A DNA stretch of 64,000 bases from Amorphochlora amoebiformis (taxonomy: Eukaryota > Cercozoa > Chlorarachniophyceae): assembly GCA_054601695.1 (NCBI GenBank), contig BAAHQB010000019.1:186001-250000 (forward strand). Reading direction: 5' to 3'. The position numbers and the translations under genes are program-made. Each line of letters starts with the position of its first letter. Positions within the stretch are counted from its first letter, which is position 1. Below the pieces are notes generated by a model. It made no database searches and was not told the DNA's origin. It saw nothing but the letters and a program-made list of their open reading frames with translations. Shown here in pieces: positions 28,719-58,420 of this stretch.

Positions 28719-28802
28719 CTATGTATAAATATTTTCAATATTTTTAATGCAATATATTTTAATGCACACATACATTTGCGTACATATATATATATATAAC
28801 AT

Positions 28803-28897
<95 letters not shown>

Positions 28898-28913
28898 TGT
28901 AGTATATTTACCA

Positions 28914-28950
<37 letters not shown>

Positions 28951-29028
28951 TTCATAACTATATAAATGTATATATGTATCTCACCAAAGGTCCTGAAAAT
29001 GACTGAGAACTTTCTTTTCGACTCCTGA
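27996..29028 (+). CDS. Possible small protein, four exons, 61 residues
   Basis: I do not recognise this gene. The ATG at 27996 opens [20 protein letters not shown]; exon 1 ends at 28073 (GAG|GTTTCT). Exon 2 is 28193-28223 ([10 protein letters not shown]) after the good acceptor CACCTGCCCGTCAG. Exon 3 is 28419-28456 ([12 protein letters not shown]). Exon 4 is 28990-29028 ([12 protein letters not shown], stop). Phases 0, 1, 0 all agree, giving a complete 61-residue product. Introns 2 and 3 are (TA)n. It could also be a fragment of a longer gene, because the start and last exon rest only on open frame and splice signals. Confidence 0.4.
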
Positions 29029-29089
29029 CCGAATATCCACACGGAACAGAAAATACCCCACCAAAAACCAGCCCCATACACACGTATTT

Positions 29090-29326
29090 GTTTACATAAA
29101 TGAACATATCTATATATATATATATACTTATATTATAGGTTTGTTTATATGTATGTGTATATATGTAGGTACATATGCATGTAAATATGTATACATGTAT
29201 ACACACATATACATTACAGGTGTATGTATTATATATATATATATCTATAAAAACATATATATATATAAATTATATATATTTACATGTATATATATCTATA
29301 ATAATTATAAAAATATAGGTAACATA

Positions 29327-29372
<46 letters not shown>

Positions 29373-29392
29373 CATATGTATATGTATGTGTA

Positions 29393-29433
<41 letters not shown>

Positions 29434-29533
29434 ATATATATACATATATATATATGTGTATATATATATATATATATACATATATATAATATGCTATGCA
29501 TACATATACATCTATATACATTGTATACAAGTA

Positions 29534-29578
<45 letters not shown>

Positions 29579-29599
29579 AATGTATATGTATTATATTTA

Positions 29600-29635
<36 letters not shown>

Positions 29636-29790
29636 ATATACTTACAATAGTTAAACGTGTATCTCGACATCAAAATATATATATTACATATATATATATA
29701 TATAATTTTATATATGTACATGTAAATAAACAATGTGTATCTTGATATATATACATGTATGTATATATATGTATATTATATATACATATG

Positions 29791-29822
<32 letters not shown>

Positions 29823-29869
29823 GAATACAATATATGCACCTATTAATATATTATACACATATAAAAATA

Positions 29870-29911
<42 letters not shown>

Positions 29912-30000
29912 ATATATATATATATATATATATGTATATACATATGTCTAACCTCAATATATCTTTTTATGTATAGAATACTGCATGCACATAGATACAT
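29090..30000. repeat. TA microsatellite block
   Basis: Nearly pure (TA)n with TATG/CATA variants. I see no gene. Confidence 0.85.
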
Positions 30001-30088
30001 TGTGTGATGATCAGGAGAGGGGAATAGATAGGTAGAGAGAAATAAGAGAGAGAGAGAGGTGAGGATAAATGTATGTGTGAGGGCAAAG

Positions 30089-30435
30089 GACCTTGAGCGT
30101 CCTCAGAGCCCTGAGAAAGCTTGGCAACAAGTACACCTCCGCGCCATCCAGCCCTGGCAGAAATTCAAGTGGACATGTAGCGTTGAAATCTCAAGGATCT
30201 TGTAGAGTTACATTAATGTACGTCTGGGTATGTGACTGACCCACCCCACCATCATCCCTCGACCCCCAAAATTTTCTTTTTTTTTCTTTCCTTATTCCTT
30301 TGTTCATACCAGCCTGCCTGGATAGTTTTGTGCCAACCACGGCCGAAGGAAGCTGAAGCTTGTGTCGTAGCGACTCGACAAATCCCCGTAACCGAGACCC
30401 TGGCTGGCCCTGGAGAGGGAGGGGAGGACAGAAAG
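30089..30435 (+). CDS. Two exons of an unassigned gene
   Basis: Exon 30313-30435 follows a 40-bp pyrimidine tract ending TTCATACCAG and reads PAWIVLCQPRPKEAEACVVA, then VTETLAGPGEGGEDRK before AAG|GTGAGG. Upstream, 30089-30227 is open in the matching phase (TLSVLRALRKLGNKYTSAPS) and ends TGG|GTATGTG. A competing frame of the first exon (DLERPQSPEKAWQQVHLRAI) is equally protein-like but joins the second exon only to a short tail. The strand is supported by the pyrimidine tract. No start, stop or family was found. Sequence 30436-30680 is TA-poor and looks like intron or 3' flank. Confidence 0.35.
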
Positions 30436-30689
30436 GTGAGGAAGGCAGGAAATGAGTAGTGGGGAGAAAGGATCGCGAGGGAAGGGATCACAAGGAGGCG
30501 AGGAGTTCTAATGTATTATTCGTTAGATATTTTTGGTGCTGCGTACGGGGTTTGTGAAGGTTGTAGTGAGGGCGTCGCGCGATTTCTTAGTTATTTTTCT
30601 CTTGATGTTTCGGCTGATGTTGTAATAACGTGTTCATTTTTTAACCTGGTCTTCATATTTTGTGTCTTGTATATATTCTACATAAATAC

Positions 30690-32300
<1,611 letters not shown>

Positions 32301-32310
32301 TACGATTAAC

Positions 32311-32420
32311 CTAAAGGGATGAGTTTTCTCAACAAAGCTAGAGTAGGTTATTAATCCTTCTCCTGGGCTCAAAATCTATTTTTAATGTGATATATATTAT
32401 TATAAATATATGTGTATGTG

Positions 32421-32451
<31 letters not shown>

Positions 32452-32529
32452 AATATATGCGTAGTATATATATACATCTATATAGATATATTTATATATT
32501 ATATATAAATATAAATATATATATATATT

Positions 32530-32574
<45 letters not shown>

Positions 32575-32615
32575 TATATTCATTTATACGCACATAAAAT
32601 TATATGCCATATATA

Positions 32616-32646
<31 letters not shown>

Positions 32647-32663
32647 GTATTTGGTATACATAC

Positions 32664-32709
<46 letters not shown>

Positions 32710-32772
32710 TCATATATTATATGTTATATTATTTATACACATACCACACATAAAATTATATATGTACATATA

Positions 32773-32814
<42 letters not shown>

Positions 32815-32822
32815 GGATATTA

Positions 32823-32919
<97 letters not shown>

Positions 32920-32921
32920 TC

Positions 32922-33005
<84 letters not shown>

Positions 33006-33032
33006 TAATATATATATATATATATATAAATA

Positions 33033-33095
<63 letters not shown>

Positions 33096-33234
33096 TTTAT
33101 TTATTTATACATATACACACATAAAATTATATATGCACATATATAATATATATATATATAGATATTGTATATATATATATATATATTATGTATATATATA
33201 TATATTGTGTATATGTGCATTATGTATATATAAT

Positions 33235-33278
<44 letters not shown>

Positions 33279-33324
33279 CACACATATTCATACATATGTT
33301 GTGTATATATACAAATTGTGTGTG

Positions 33325-33404
<80 letters not shown>

Positions 33405-33511
33405 TATATCTATGTGTTAATGGGAAAATAGATTTTATTGTACACCTACATGAATATATATATTATATATTTATATTTATATATATATATATATTATATA
33501 TTATATATATA

Positions 33512-33566
<55 letters not shown>

Positions 33567-33568
33567 CA

Positions 33569-33651
<83 letters not shown>

Positions 33652-33743
33652 TATGTACATACATATTTATATTTATTTAACATATAATATATATAATGTG
33701 TGTGTATACACATATATGCGTGTATATGTGTGTGGTAACATGT

Positions 33744-33801
<58 letters not shown>

Positions 33802-33830
33802 ACCAGATGTACATATGTAGATACATACAC

Positions 33831-33869
<39 letters not shown>

Positions 33870-33927
33870 ATTTACTACACTATATGAAATGTATATATTA
33901 TATATGTACATATACATACATACATAT

Positions 33928-33959
<32 letters not shown>

Positions 33960-34004
33960 TACATAGCATATATATAAATATACGAATAGAATATACATAC
34001 ATAC

Positions 34005-34044
<40 letters not shown>

Positions 34045-34063
34045 AATGCATATTTATATATAC

Positions 34064-34153
<90 letters not shown>

Positions 34154-35006
34154 AATTATATATAATATACATATTTTTATGTAAGTTAAAAAATATAAAT
34201 ATATATTCACACACACACACACACATATATATATATACATATATATGTATATATATATATATTATTCCATATGTAAATGTAAGTATATGTATTTATATGT
34301 AGTTTTTATTTGTATATGTACATATGACATCTTATATGTAAATGCAAGTATTTATATGTAGTTTTTATTTGTATATGTACATATGACATCACACTATTAC
34401 TGATGGATTCTTGCTGAAAAGCTTCCAAACTGCTTTGCCCTCGCCCTCCTCCCTACGCCAGTGCAAAACTAATCAATTCCGACAAAATAGTTTTGAAACC
34501 ACCAAGAAAAGAGAAGTGCAAAAGAGTCGACCCCTTGTGTATGTGGCCCCAGGCTGCATTGGCTATGACGATGTTTAACAGGTCAGAAGTCGACTTGCCT
34601 GCCGCCTGGACAACAATAAGTCCGGAGAAGTAGACCCCGAAAGAAAGGGTTAAATTAGTTAGACAGGCTGGTCGTGGAAAGGAGTAAAAGAAAGTGGGAT
34701 TTACCTTATCTATCATGATGATCGTCTGATTTCGGTTGAATAATACGTACACCCCACAAAGGCACCAGAAAACAAATAGTCAGACTACGTGAACAGAGCA
34801 GACATGATATTACATCTTTTTTGAACCAAATGAAACCCCACTTTGTTCACATCGAAATGTAGCACAAGCTCATTTTCCTGCTCTGGATCCGTATTCTCAT
34901 TCCTGACCTTCCCCTTCCCCTCCAGCTCGTGCTCCTTTATCGGATTCGAGGCAAACAACATTACCCGGAATCCAGCTGATAATCGACCATAGCACGCATA
35001 TTTCAT
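32311..35006 (-). CDS. Split gene with FDVNKT motif, conserved hypothetical (HAD-like motif)
   Basis: Exons on the minus strand: 34842-35006 (ATG at 35006), 34705-34725 (a 21-nt microexon, TIIMIDK), 34532-34605, 34401-34452, 32311-32362. The splice [27 protein letters not shown] joins in phase 0 twice, and the joined reading is far better than read-through. From memory, protist proteins with a FDxNKT motif followed by GK and AWG resemble this; DxNKT also recalls HAD motif I, but no enzyme activity can be claimed. Exon 5 ([16 protein letters not shown]) has good splice sites but is out of phase with exon 4, so an exon is missing from the 2-kb (TA)n intron. The downstream end was not found. The gene is divergent from the Derlin gene, 104 bp apart. 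Confidence 0.55.
32400..34270. repeat. Very long TA microsatellite
   Basis: About 1.9 kb of almost uninterrupted (TA)n with a (CATA)n run at 33563-33598. It apparently fills an intron of the minus-strand FDVNKT gene. I see no other gene. Confidence 0.85.
34271..34390. repeat. About 58-bp tandem duplication
   Basis: ATATGTAAATG..AAGTAT followed by TTATATGTAGTTTTTATTTG and GTATATGTACATATGACATC occurs twice in a row (34268-34330 and 34333-34390), differing by a 4-bp indel and single changes. Confidence 0.85.
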
Positions 35007-35110
35007 GTTGATATACCATATATCAGTATTTGATACTTGAGAAATCCAAAGTTGTGTGTAAAAAGTCGGCTGTGGCTGACTGAGCCTTCGCGTGTGGGTC
35101 GGATCGTGTG
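35007..35110. promoter_or_regulatory. Shared divergent promoter region
   Basis: 104 bp between two oppositely oriented start codons. A palindromic GATATACCATATATC at 35010-35024 is visible. No (TA)n is present. The regulatory role is inferred from position. Confidence 0.45.
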
Positions 35111-35907
35111 ATGTCCCTGTTTGAGCAGATCGAGCAGTGGATCCGGGAAGTTCCCCCCATCACTCGGACATACATGCTTGGGGCTCTCCTCACAACAGCA
35201 GCCTGTGCCCTGGACTTAGTCTCGCCGTTCACTCTCTACTTCAACGCCACTCTAATCTTCCACAAACTTCAGTTCTGGAGACTACTCACAAATTTCTTTT
35301 TTTTTGGCGGTTCATTTTCACTCGATTTCTTGTTTCATATGTTTTTCCTGGTGCGGTACTGTAAGCAGCTCGAGGAAAACGCATTTCGCGGCAAGACTGC
35401 CGACTTTTTTTATTTTATTCTGTTTGGGGCTACCATGATGACCCTCTTAGCGCCCTTCCTCAAGCTCTATTTCCTCGGGTCCTCTCTCACTTTCATGATG
35501 GTATATCTCTGGGGCCGCAGAAACCCTTACAGTCGCATGAATTTCCTCGGACTTTTCCCCTTTACAGCCCCCTATCTCCCTTGGGTATTACTCTCTTTTT
35601 CTGTAGTGCTGGGGAATAGCGGGACAGTAGATCTATTGGGGATATTCGTTGGGCATTTGTACTATTTCTTAGAGGATGTCTATCCCCGAATGATCAACTC
35701 GCGCTATCGGATCCTCAAGACGCCCAGATTGATCGAGGCCTTGTTTGCTGAGGACGTAAGATACGCACCCACCCTAACACTAAGCCCTCGACTATCACCC
35801 TCTCTTCCTCTGTCACCCTTTCCACACTACACCACCAACTCCGTAAGATACAACTATTGTTCCAGGATATGGAGGACGAGCTTGGAGATGAATCTGAAGC
35901 TGACTGA
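35111..35907 (+). CDS. Derlin (ER-associated degradation channel subunit), Derlin-2 type
   Basis: Two exons, 35111-35755 and 35866-35907, split by a 110-bp GTAAGA...TTCCAG intron in phase 0; 228 residues. Derlins are rhomboid pseudoproteases in the ER membrane that help pull misfolded proteins to the cytosolic p97/proteasome pathway. The match to Derlin-2 is strong along the length: LYFNATLIFHKLQFWRLLTN with the WR motif (56-57), LEENAFRGKTADFF (88-100), RRNPYSRMNFLGL (136-148), APYLPWVLL (153-161), GHLYYFLEDVYPR (181-193), RILKTPRL (200-207). The start fits the family N-terminus, with no plastid or extra signal sequence, so this is the host ERAD Derlin rather than a plastid-import (SELMA) copy. 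Exon 2 gives an acidic tail (DMEDELGDESEAD) and no SHP box for p97 binding. Without splicing the frame runs to 36112 with an unrelated tail. Confidence 0.96.
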
Positions 35908-36109
35908 GTGCTGGTTGTCGATCGATATTTCCATGCTGAGCCCGGGGATGGCTTTTTTGCTGGGAGGAACGTCGCTTACAATATTACGTTGTACATGTAG
36001 TTATTGGCTCGATCGAGGTGCCATATATATTTTGTTGGAGCTGTTTGGCGCAGTTTTACTTAGAATGATTATTAATGTTATCTGTCTTCTAAACTCTACA
36101 ATTTTATTC

Positions 36110-36600
36110 TAGCTAATATTAGCCAGTGTAAGACTTACTCTAGTTACTGTGCAATCACAAAATATGAACTAAACGAATTAATTTTAAACTCTCATCGGCG
36201 GCCGCTGAATACCTAGAATACCTAGCTGCTACTAGTGCTAGCTAGACAGTCTAGACAGTAGCCAGCTAAAGGTGTTGTTCCGAGCTAGATCTACCTAGTC
36301 TACATAGACCTTTACTGAGCTTATAAGTAGCCTATGGCTAGTACTAGTAGTATGATCATAGTCTGATTCCGTATATATAGTAGACACTAGCCCATTACTG
36401 GCTTATTGAGGCCAGAGTGACTACTAGTTGTAGTACATGCAATATTATTAATTCACTGACAGTCGCACGTATAAAATACGAAATTTAAATCATTGAATTC
36501 AATCGGTCAAGGTAGAATAATTATAATTATATACTGTCGCTCCGAAGACAATTTGTTAATTTACTGCAGACTGAGCAAGCTCATTGACAGACATTGTGTT
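36110..36600. repeat. CTAG-rich island downstream of Derlin
   Basis: TA-microsatellite-free sequence with dense CTAG, ACTAGT and CTAGCTAG motifs, chiefly 36206-36440. It has the same composition as the islands near 1.7, 19.1 and 52.5 kb. I see no gene. Confidence 0.65.
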
Positions 36601-36692
36601 GCGCTAGGTAGGTATGAATCAAGCACCATTCACGATTTCTTTCTCAAATGTTATAACTTTTAACCTCTTTGGTACTTTTAATTCTACAAGTT

Positions 36693-37277
36693 ATGTCCTC
36701 CACGTTCTACGACGATTCCGGCCAAGCGTTCACTACCCACCCCCTCAAAACCCCAACCCCCCGGTCGATAAGGTGAAGTCAAAACCGTATCCTGTCTCCA
36801 AAATACTAGAATAGTCCCAAATTTGCTCCTACAAAGCCTTCCCCCAACTAGTCAACCTTCTCCGGGAGGTTTTGCCGGAGGACGGAATGTATCGTGATCC
36901 GTCAATAGTGAATTCGTGAAAAAAAAGAAAAGTCACATGTCACGTCATGATGAACAGTGTGACATATCTGCTTTGTCACAACTCTCAGGTGTGATTGGAC
37001 CCTGTATCACGTTGCCCAACCAGCGACCAGTCCAGCGCCGCGCACTAGTGAGTCGCCTTCTTCCTTCCGCAACCCAATTATTTTCGAAGTTTTCTGTTCA
37101 AAAGGGGAATATCAATTGGAAGGAGGTGCAGAGGGGAACCGGGGAACGGCGTATAGAGCTTGGGGGGAGCTGGATGGTAGAACAGGGAGACCGGGCTTGG
37201 AGAAGCCTTATTCTTCTGTTCTGTGTGTTTCTGAGGCGAATTTATTGTATTCCATCAGGGAACTCGATAAGTTATGA
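36693..37277 (+). CDS. Possible four-exon small gene, Ser/Pro-rich start
   Basis: I do not recognise this gene. ATG 36693 opens MSSTFYDDSGQAFTTHPLKT at a sharp AT-to-GC change. Phase-consistent exons: 36693-36772, 36837-36893, 36989-37047 (CDWTLYHVAQPATSPAPRT, donor CTA|GTGAGT), 37105-37277 (EYQLEGGAEGNRGTAYRAWG, end SIRELDKL); 122 residues. Two problems remain. The stop overlaps the ATG of the next model, and 37186-37256 looks like an intron (GTAGAA...TTCCATCAG), which would lead into [20 protein letters not shown] in another frame. A single long frame (36916-37413) is open across most of the region. The region is surely genic, but the exact structure is unsettled. Confidence 0.35.
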
Positions 37278-38134
37278 GTACATCCGCCGCCCCGACCCAT
37301 ATTTCATCGAGCTATCTTCGCGGGGACCAAGGGAAAGAAAGAAAAAGCGGACGGAATGTCGGGTCAGAGGTGGAAAGCAAAATGAGGAAAATCGTGATGC
37401 TGCCGAAGAATAAGAACGTTAGGCTGGCCATTATGGGTTTGAAAAAGAGTGGATTGAAGCATTTACATGAAAAGACAAACGAAGGGGAGACGGTCAGGCT
37501 TTTCCTCGCCCTTATTTCTTTCGTTCTTTCTTTCTCTGATTTCGGGTTTGATTTGGTTGAATCTGGCTTGTCTTCTTGAGGTTCATGGAGAGTGTTCATC
37601 TGCATGTGCTAACATGTATGTGTGGGATGAGAAATGACTGTATGTTTCCGTTCTCGCCGATTTTATTCATGTATTCGTCATGAGGATAAGGAGGTCAAGA
37701 AGATCATACGGGTGGAGGGAATGGGGCTCAGAACACTTCAAATACTGTTTCGTGTGAGGGTATCTGGCATTCTCTTGTATTTTGATTGTTTTGCATGTCG
37801 TGTTCTTGGTTGCTTTTGGGGTTTTGGCGGTTTTCTTTTTTTGGGGGGGGGGGTCGTGTTCAGACACGGAGTCACGTGTTAGCGCTGGGTTGCTTTGCAT
37901 TTCATCATTTGACGGCGGAATTAAAGCCGCCGCTATTTAAGAATGTCAGTTTCTTTCTTCGTTTTATTTCAATAATTTTTATTTTCGGAAGGCCTTAGTG
38001 CGTTTCCTGGGTACAAATAATGTACATGATATATAATATAATACATATATATATATATATTATATATTCACACTGGTATACTATACACACATGCAATGTA
38101 GATTTCTATGTTATATAACTAAGTCAATATATAT

Positions 38135-38186
<52 letters not shown>

Positions 38187-38434
38187 AAATATGTACATAA
38201 TTGTACATTGCGAAACGTAAAAAACACACTACAATGACATGCTTGTATATAAGATTATGTGTAAATTATACAGCATTTTCATATATATATGCATATGTAT
38301 ATACATACATGTAGATACATATAGATATATATTCATATATATATATATATATATACATATATTGTATGAAGTATTTAAATACAGTAATCAATGTACAGAT
38401 ACATACATACACACACACACACACACTCACACTA

Positions 38435-38477
<43 letters not shown>

Positions 38478-38688
38478 GTAGATTTAAATGTTTTTATATG
38501 TAATAGATTATGTAATATAACAGCATGTATATGAAATATTTAATATATATAATACAAATTTATATTTTATACATAAATATATATTTATAACATATATATA
38601 ATATATATATATATATATATGTATTTATATAAATACTTATTTATTTATACAAATATATTTGTAATGTATAACAATAGCATATATATGT

Positions 38689-38745
<57 letters not shown>

Positions 38746-38860
38746 TGCATATTGTTAAGGTGTATACGCATTTACATACATGTATAAAAATATATATGTG
38801 TATATATTATATGTATGTATGTTATCTATATATATATGTATATGTGTATATATATATGTA

Positions 38861-38930
<70 letters not shown>

Positions 38931-39081
38931 TACATCTCATATTTATGTATAATGTTGCACGATGTATTCATTCCTGTTTACTATGTTTTCAATTGCACAT
39001 CTGTTCTACACTCAGATTCGAAAGGCCTTCCTCCAGCCTGACGACTTGACGAAATCCCGGGAGGAGCAGGTTGAAAAGTGA
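37274..39081 (+). CDS. Possible three-exon small basic protein, 117 residues
   Basis: I do not recognise this gene. Exons 37274-37492, 37685-37753 and 39016-39081 join in phase 0 with donors GTCAGG and GTGAGG. The product starts [20 protein letters not shown], continues [20 protein letters not shown] (37-56), then [20 protein letters not shown], and ends [19 protein letters not shown], stop at 39079. It is Lys/Arg-rich and likely soluble. Intron 2 contains an ordinary G/T-rich part and then a (TA)n block (38030-38930). Its ATG overlaps the stop of the previous model by 4 nt. One of the two models, or the boundary between them, is therefore probably wrong. Confidence 0.4.
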
Positions 39082-39327
39082 ACACGGAACACTCAACAAA
39101 AAGAAAACAGAGAGGATTTGAGAGAAATTCACGAAATTCACGAAATTCAAGCCTGAATCCTTGGAATTTGCTGATTTCAACAACCCTCTAGACTCGCATA
39201 GCTGAGGCTGTTTTCCGACACGCTTATCGCACTCTCAAACTGGGTACAGTTACTTGCGCATGGACTAAATATTCAATTTATTTCGACATATTTATATCCA
39301 TCTGAGAGAATACATCCATAACTCCAG

Positions 39328-50447
<11,120 letters not shown>

Positions 50448-50459
50448 ATCACAAGTTTT

Positions 50460-51030
<571 letters not shown>

Positions 51031-51034
51031 AGAA

Positions 51035-51320
51035 ATGTTTATCCTGATCCCGTACTTCATACATTCCTCTAAAAGCCAATGTGTATTTTGCTTATGCTCA
51101 CGAAGGTAAGTGGGGGCCAGACTACAAGTTTACAATTCTGGAGTTAACGATTTTGGCTTCTTTCAAGTCTTCCGTATGGATGACTTATTTATTAATGGTA
51201 TTTATTATTGTTGCGTCTAGTGCGGCTGTCGTCAGAGTGACCAGATCTGGCAGTACGTGTCACATGAGTGTAAAGTATAAACTTTGTGTTATGAACCAAA
51301 AGACTGTATCAGAAGATTAA
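51035..51320 (+). CDS. Possible small membrane protein or exon
   Basis: I do not recognise this gene. A TA-poor stretch is open from upstream of 51081 to the stop at 51318-51320 and contains a hydrophobic segment [20 protein letters not shown], then a polar tail ending NQKTVSED. Overlapping readings exist. An ATG at 51035 opens [20 protein letters not shown] in another frame, ending at a consensus donor AAG|GTAAGT (51107). A third frame reads [21 protein letters not shown] cannot decide between a single-exon protein and a spliced gene. Confidence 0.25.
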
Positions 51321-51448
51321 TCCAAAATCCGCAATATAGTTGCTTAAAATATTATATGTGTGTGTATATATATATGTGTGTATATGTGTGTGTATGTATG
51401 TATAGATATATATATATATATATACATATATACGTGTACGTATACGTA

Positions 51449-51898
51449 TACGTACTGTGACGCATACGTACTGTGACGCATACGTACTGTGACGCATACG
51501 TACTGTGACGCATACGTACTGTGACGCATACGTACTGTGACGCATACGTACTGTGACGCATACGTACTGTGACGCATACGTACTGTGACGCATACGTACT
51601 GTGACGCATACGTACTGTGACGCATACGTACTGTGACGCATACGTAATGCGTACTGCGACGCATACGTACTGTGACGCATACGTACTGTGACGCATACGT
51701 ACTGTGACGCATACATACTGTGACGCATACGTACTGTGACGCATACGTACTGTGACGCATACGGTGACGCATACGTTCTGTGACGCATACGTACTGTGAC
51801 GCATACGTACTGTGACGCACACGTACTGTGACGCATACATACTGTGACTCATACGTACTGTGACGCATACGTTGACTGTCATACGTACTGCGACGAAT
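51449..51898. repeat. 16-bp minisatellite, about 28 copies
   Basis: The unit is CTGTGACGCATACGTA. Most copies are identical, with interrupted or variant units near 51643-51660, 51752-51775 and at the 3' end. It is GC-richer than its surroundings. All three minus-strand frames are open because the unit has no stop in any of them. Confidence 0.95.
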
Positions 51899-51899
51899 A

Positions 51900-52900
51900 T
51901 GTACAACTAGCCGTCATCCTTGACTACATCGTACAGTGTACGCATACGTACGTAGATACATCGTGTTGCCGCATACTAGGCATAGGGGCGGACAGCTATC
52001 GAGAGCTATATACCAGCGGCTGATTAAATAGTTACTATCCAGACTATGTATCCTAGGTATCCCATACGTACGTATACCGTCTTATGTTATCTAATATGTA
52101 AATCTTTTTAAGTACGTTTGTATATAGCATCTAGAGCATACTGATCGGGGACACATCAATTACTATGATATATGCTGTCAAGTACGTGTAAGTACGTGTA
52201 CCGTGTGACGTTAACATAAATTCAAACGATTGACGCGTACGACCACACCGGTATATACACAATGTATCTAGTATGTGTGTACTAGATATGTGTATGAATA
52301 TATATCTAGATATATGTATATATGTGTGTGTATATATATATATATATCACTATGATATGTATACATGTCATAGTCAATCTAGAGTGAGTATATTCCAGTA
52401 TTTGTCTAGACCATTTGTTTAATTCGTAGTTCCTTCAACGGTATATTATTATATAATATTATATAACTTAGCAGTTACTGAGTATATTCGAAGTGCTAGA
52501 AGTGGCATATGCTAGGCTAGATATATCTACTCACAAAAAGTAGTAGGAGGCTAGACGTAATCTGTAACTTATACTAGTTATAATTCTAGTCTAGAATTAC
52601 CGACTAGTACTGACTAGACTGACTAGCTGAGTGATGCTCTACTAGATCTAGACGATCAATCTAGCAATGTCGATAATCGGATCGGATATATCTGTATATA
52701 CTCTCTAGACTCTAGATACGTAGATATACTAGATATACTCTCTAGACTCTAGATACTCTAGATACTAGATATACTTTAGATAGATACTCTAGATACTAGA
52801 TAAACTTTAAGAAATAGCCTATACAACACTAGCTAGACTAGATGGCTACTAGCGGCTAGACCGACTTAGTTTAGTTAGTATACAGCGCTATCTAGCTTTG
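51900..52900. repeat. CTAG-rich island with short tandem TCTAGATAC units
   Basis: The largest of four CTAG-dense islands. From 52700 to 52805, TCTAGATACTAGATATACT-like units repeat several times. No coding exon or RNA gene is recognisable. It follows the 16-bp minisatellite directly. Confidence 0.7.
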
Positions 52901-52932
52901 AAATCTGTATGTACATGTGAGGCTTGTATCTA

Positions 52933-52978
<46 letters not shown>

Positions 52979-53142
52979 CTAGCATATATTGACGTGTACT
53001 TCATTCATAACACTTGTAAGACCGCGGATCTGAAACTAGTTTGCATGATCGACATCATAAATCTTACGGTACATTAAATTTAAATTTGTACCTGTTAGCC
53101 TGTTAGTTCATAGGCTGGCTATCTTTAATAATAAGGACAGAA

Positions 53143-56454
<3,312 letters not shown>

Positions 56455-56720
56455 TTTCTTGGTAGTCTCAGACACTTTCTCTCGTTCATCTTATAACCCA
56501 ACGCCATCTCTCTCTCCCTCGTTAGTCTCTCTCCTCTCGTTCCTCGCTCTCTCTCTCCTTTTCTTTTCCCTCTATCTCTCTCTGCTTTCTCTCTCTCCCC
56601 TCTCTGTGCGTCTGCACATATATATATATATATATATATATGTTACATCCATGTATATATATATGTGTGTAATATGTAACTATATATATATATTTTTATT
56701 AAATAATTACCCTTGTTTAG

Positions 56721-56796
56721 ATTTGGATACATTTAGAGATGGGGACCTGGGCAACTTCGATCTAATGGTATAAGTATATTGATATATTACATTATC

Positions 56797-56869
<73 letters not shown>

Positions 56870-57048
56870 TATATGTACATGTTATATGTGTATGTACATG
56901 TTAATATTACATACACGCGCACACATATATAGACTGATACATATATTTATGTATATATTTACGTATATGTAAACACACACCAACACACGCATATATATGT
57001 ATATATTTATATATATATATATATTATATATATATACATTATATATAC

Positions 57049-57105
<57 letters not shown>

Positions 57106-57403
57106 TTACGAGTTGCTCTTAACTCGGCCTAACATCCTGAACGATTGGGACCTGAAAATTAGGTAAATTTATACATTTACATATACATACATATAAATTA
57201 ATGCTATGTTCTAATATAGACGTATAATACATATTTTAACATAGACGACAGATCTCATATATTTTAATATATATATATATATATATATATCCTAGTTTCT
57301 GTTTATTCCTCTCTTAATCCCTATATGTTATTCTCTCTCCTTCTATCTCTCCCTCTCCTCTCCCTTCCGACCTCTCAATCTCTCTATTTTCCTTCATTTT
57401 GCA

Positions 57404-57437
<34 letters not shown>

Positions 57438-57604
57438 GTGCGTGTGTGTGTGTGTGTGTTTTGTGAGTGTATTTAAATACAAACTCCACCTTTTTCACCG
57501 CGTATTTTTTTTTATTTTTATTTTTGTGGTTGGGATATTTGGTCTATTACCCCCCGACAGACTTTGAGCTGGAATACACTTTCAGCTTGATCTCTGAAGG
57601 CTGA
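56721..57604 (+). CDS. Possible gene end, three exons
   Basis: I do not recognise this gene. Exons 56721-56767 (LDTFRDGDLGNFDLM), 57113-57162 (LLLTRPNILNDWDLKI) and 57561-57604 (FELEYTFSLISEG, stop 57602-57604). The first two join in phase 0. The third needs phase 1 while the second ends in phase 2, so an exon is missing or wrong. On the minus strand two of the same segments also have splice-like borders (SFRMLGRVKSNS, PSLNVSKSKQG), so even the strand is not certain. Introns are (TA)n and CT-rich. Confidence 0.3.

Positions 57605-58420
<816 letters not shown>

Noticed and set aside
33560-33600. CRISPR-like or regularly spaced array in (CATA)n and the 16-bp repeats
   Set aside because: There are no unique spacers. 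These are simple tandem repeats in a eukaryotic sequence.
34453-34752. 99-residue minus-strand membrane-like frame
   Set aside because: It reads through two introns. Splicing at 34705-34725 and 34605 gives a far better reading joined to the FDVNK exon.
35756-36112. Unspliced C-terminus of the Derlin frame
   Set aside because: The Derlin likeness ends exactly at a GTAAGA donor. The following residues are low complexity, and a good acceptor restores a short acidic tail.
51309-51906. Three overlapping 174-184-residue minus-strand proteins with 16-residue repeats
   Set aside because: They are the same 16-bp minisatellite read in three frames. The frames agree because 16 is not a multiple of 3; there is no sign of selection for one frame.
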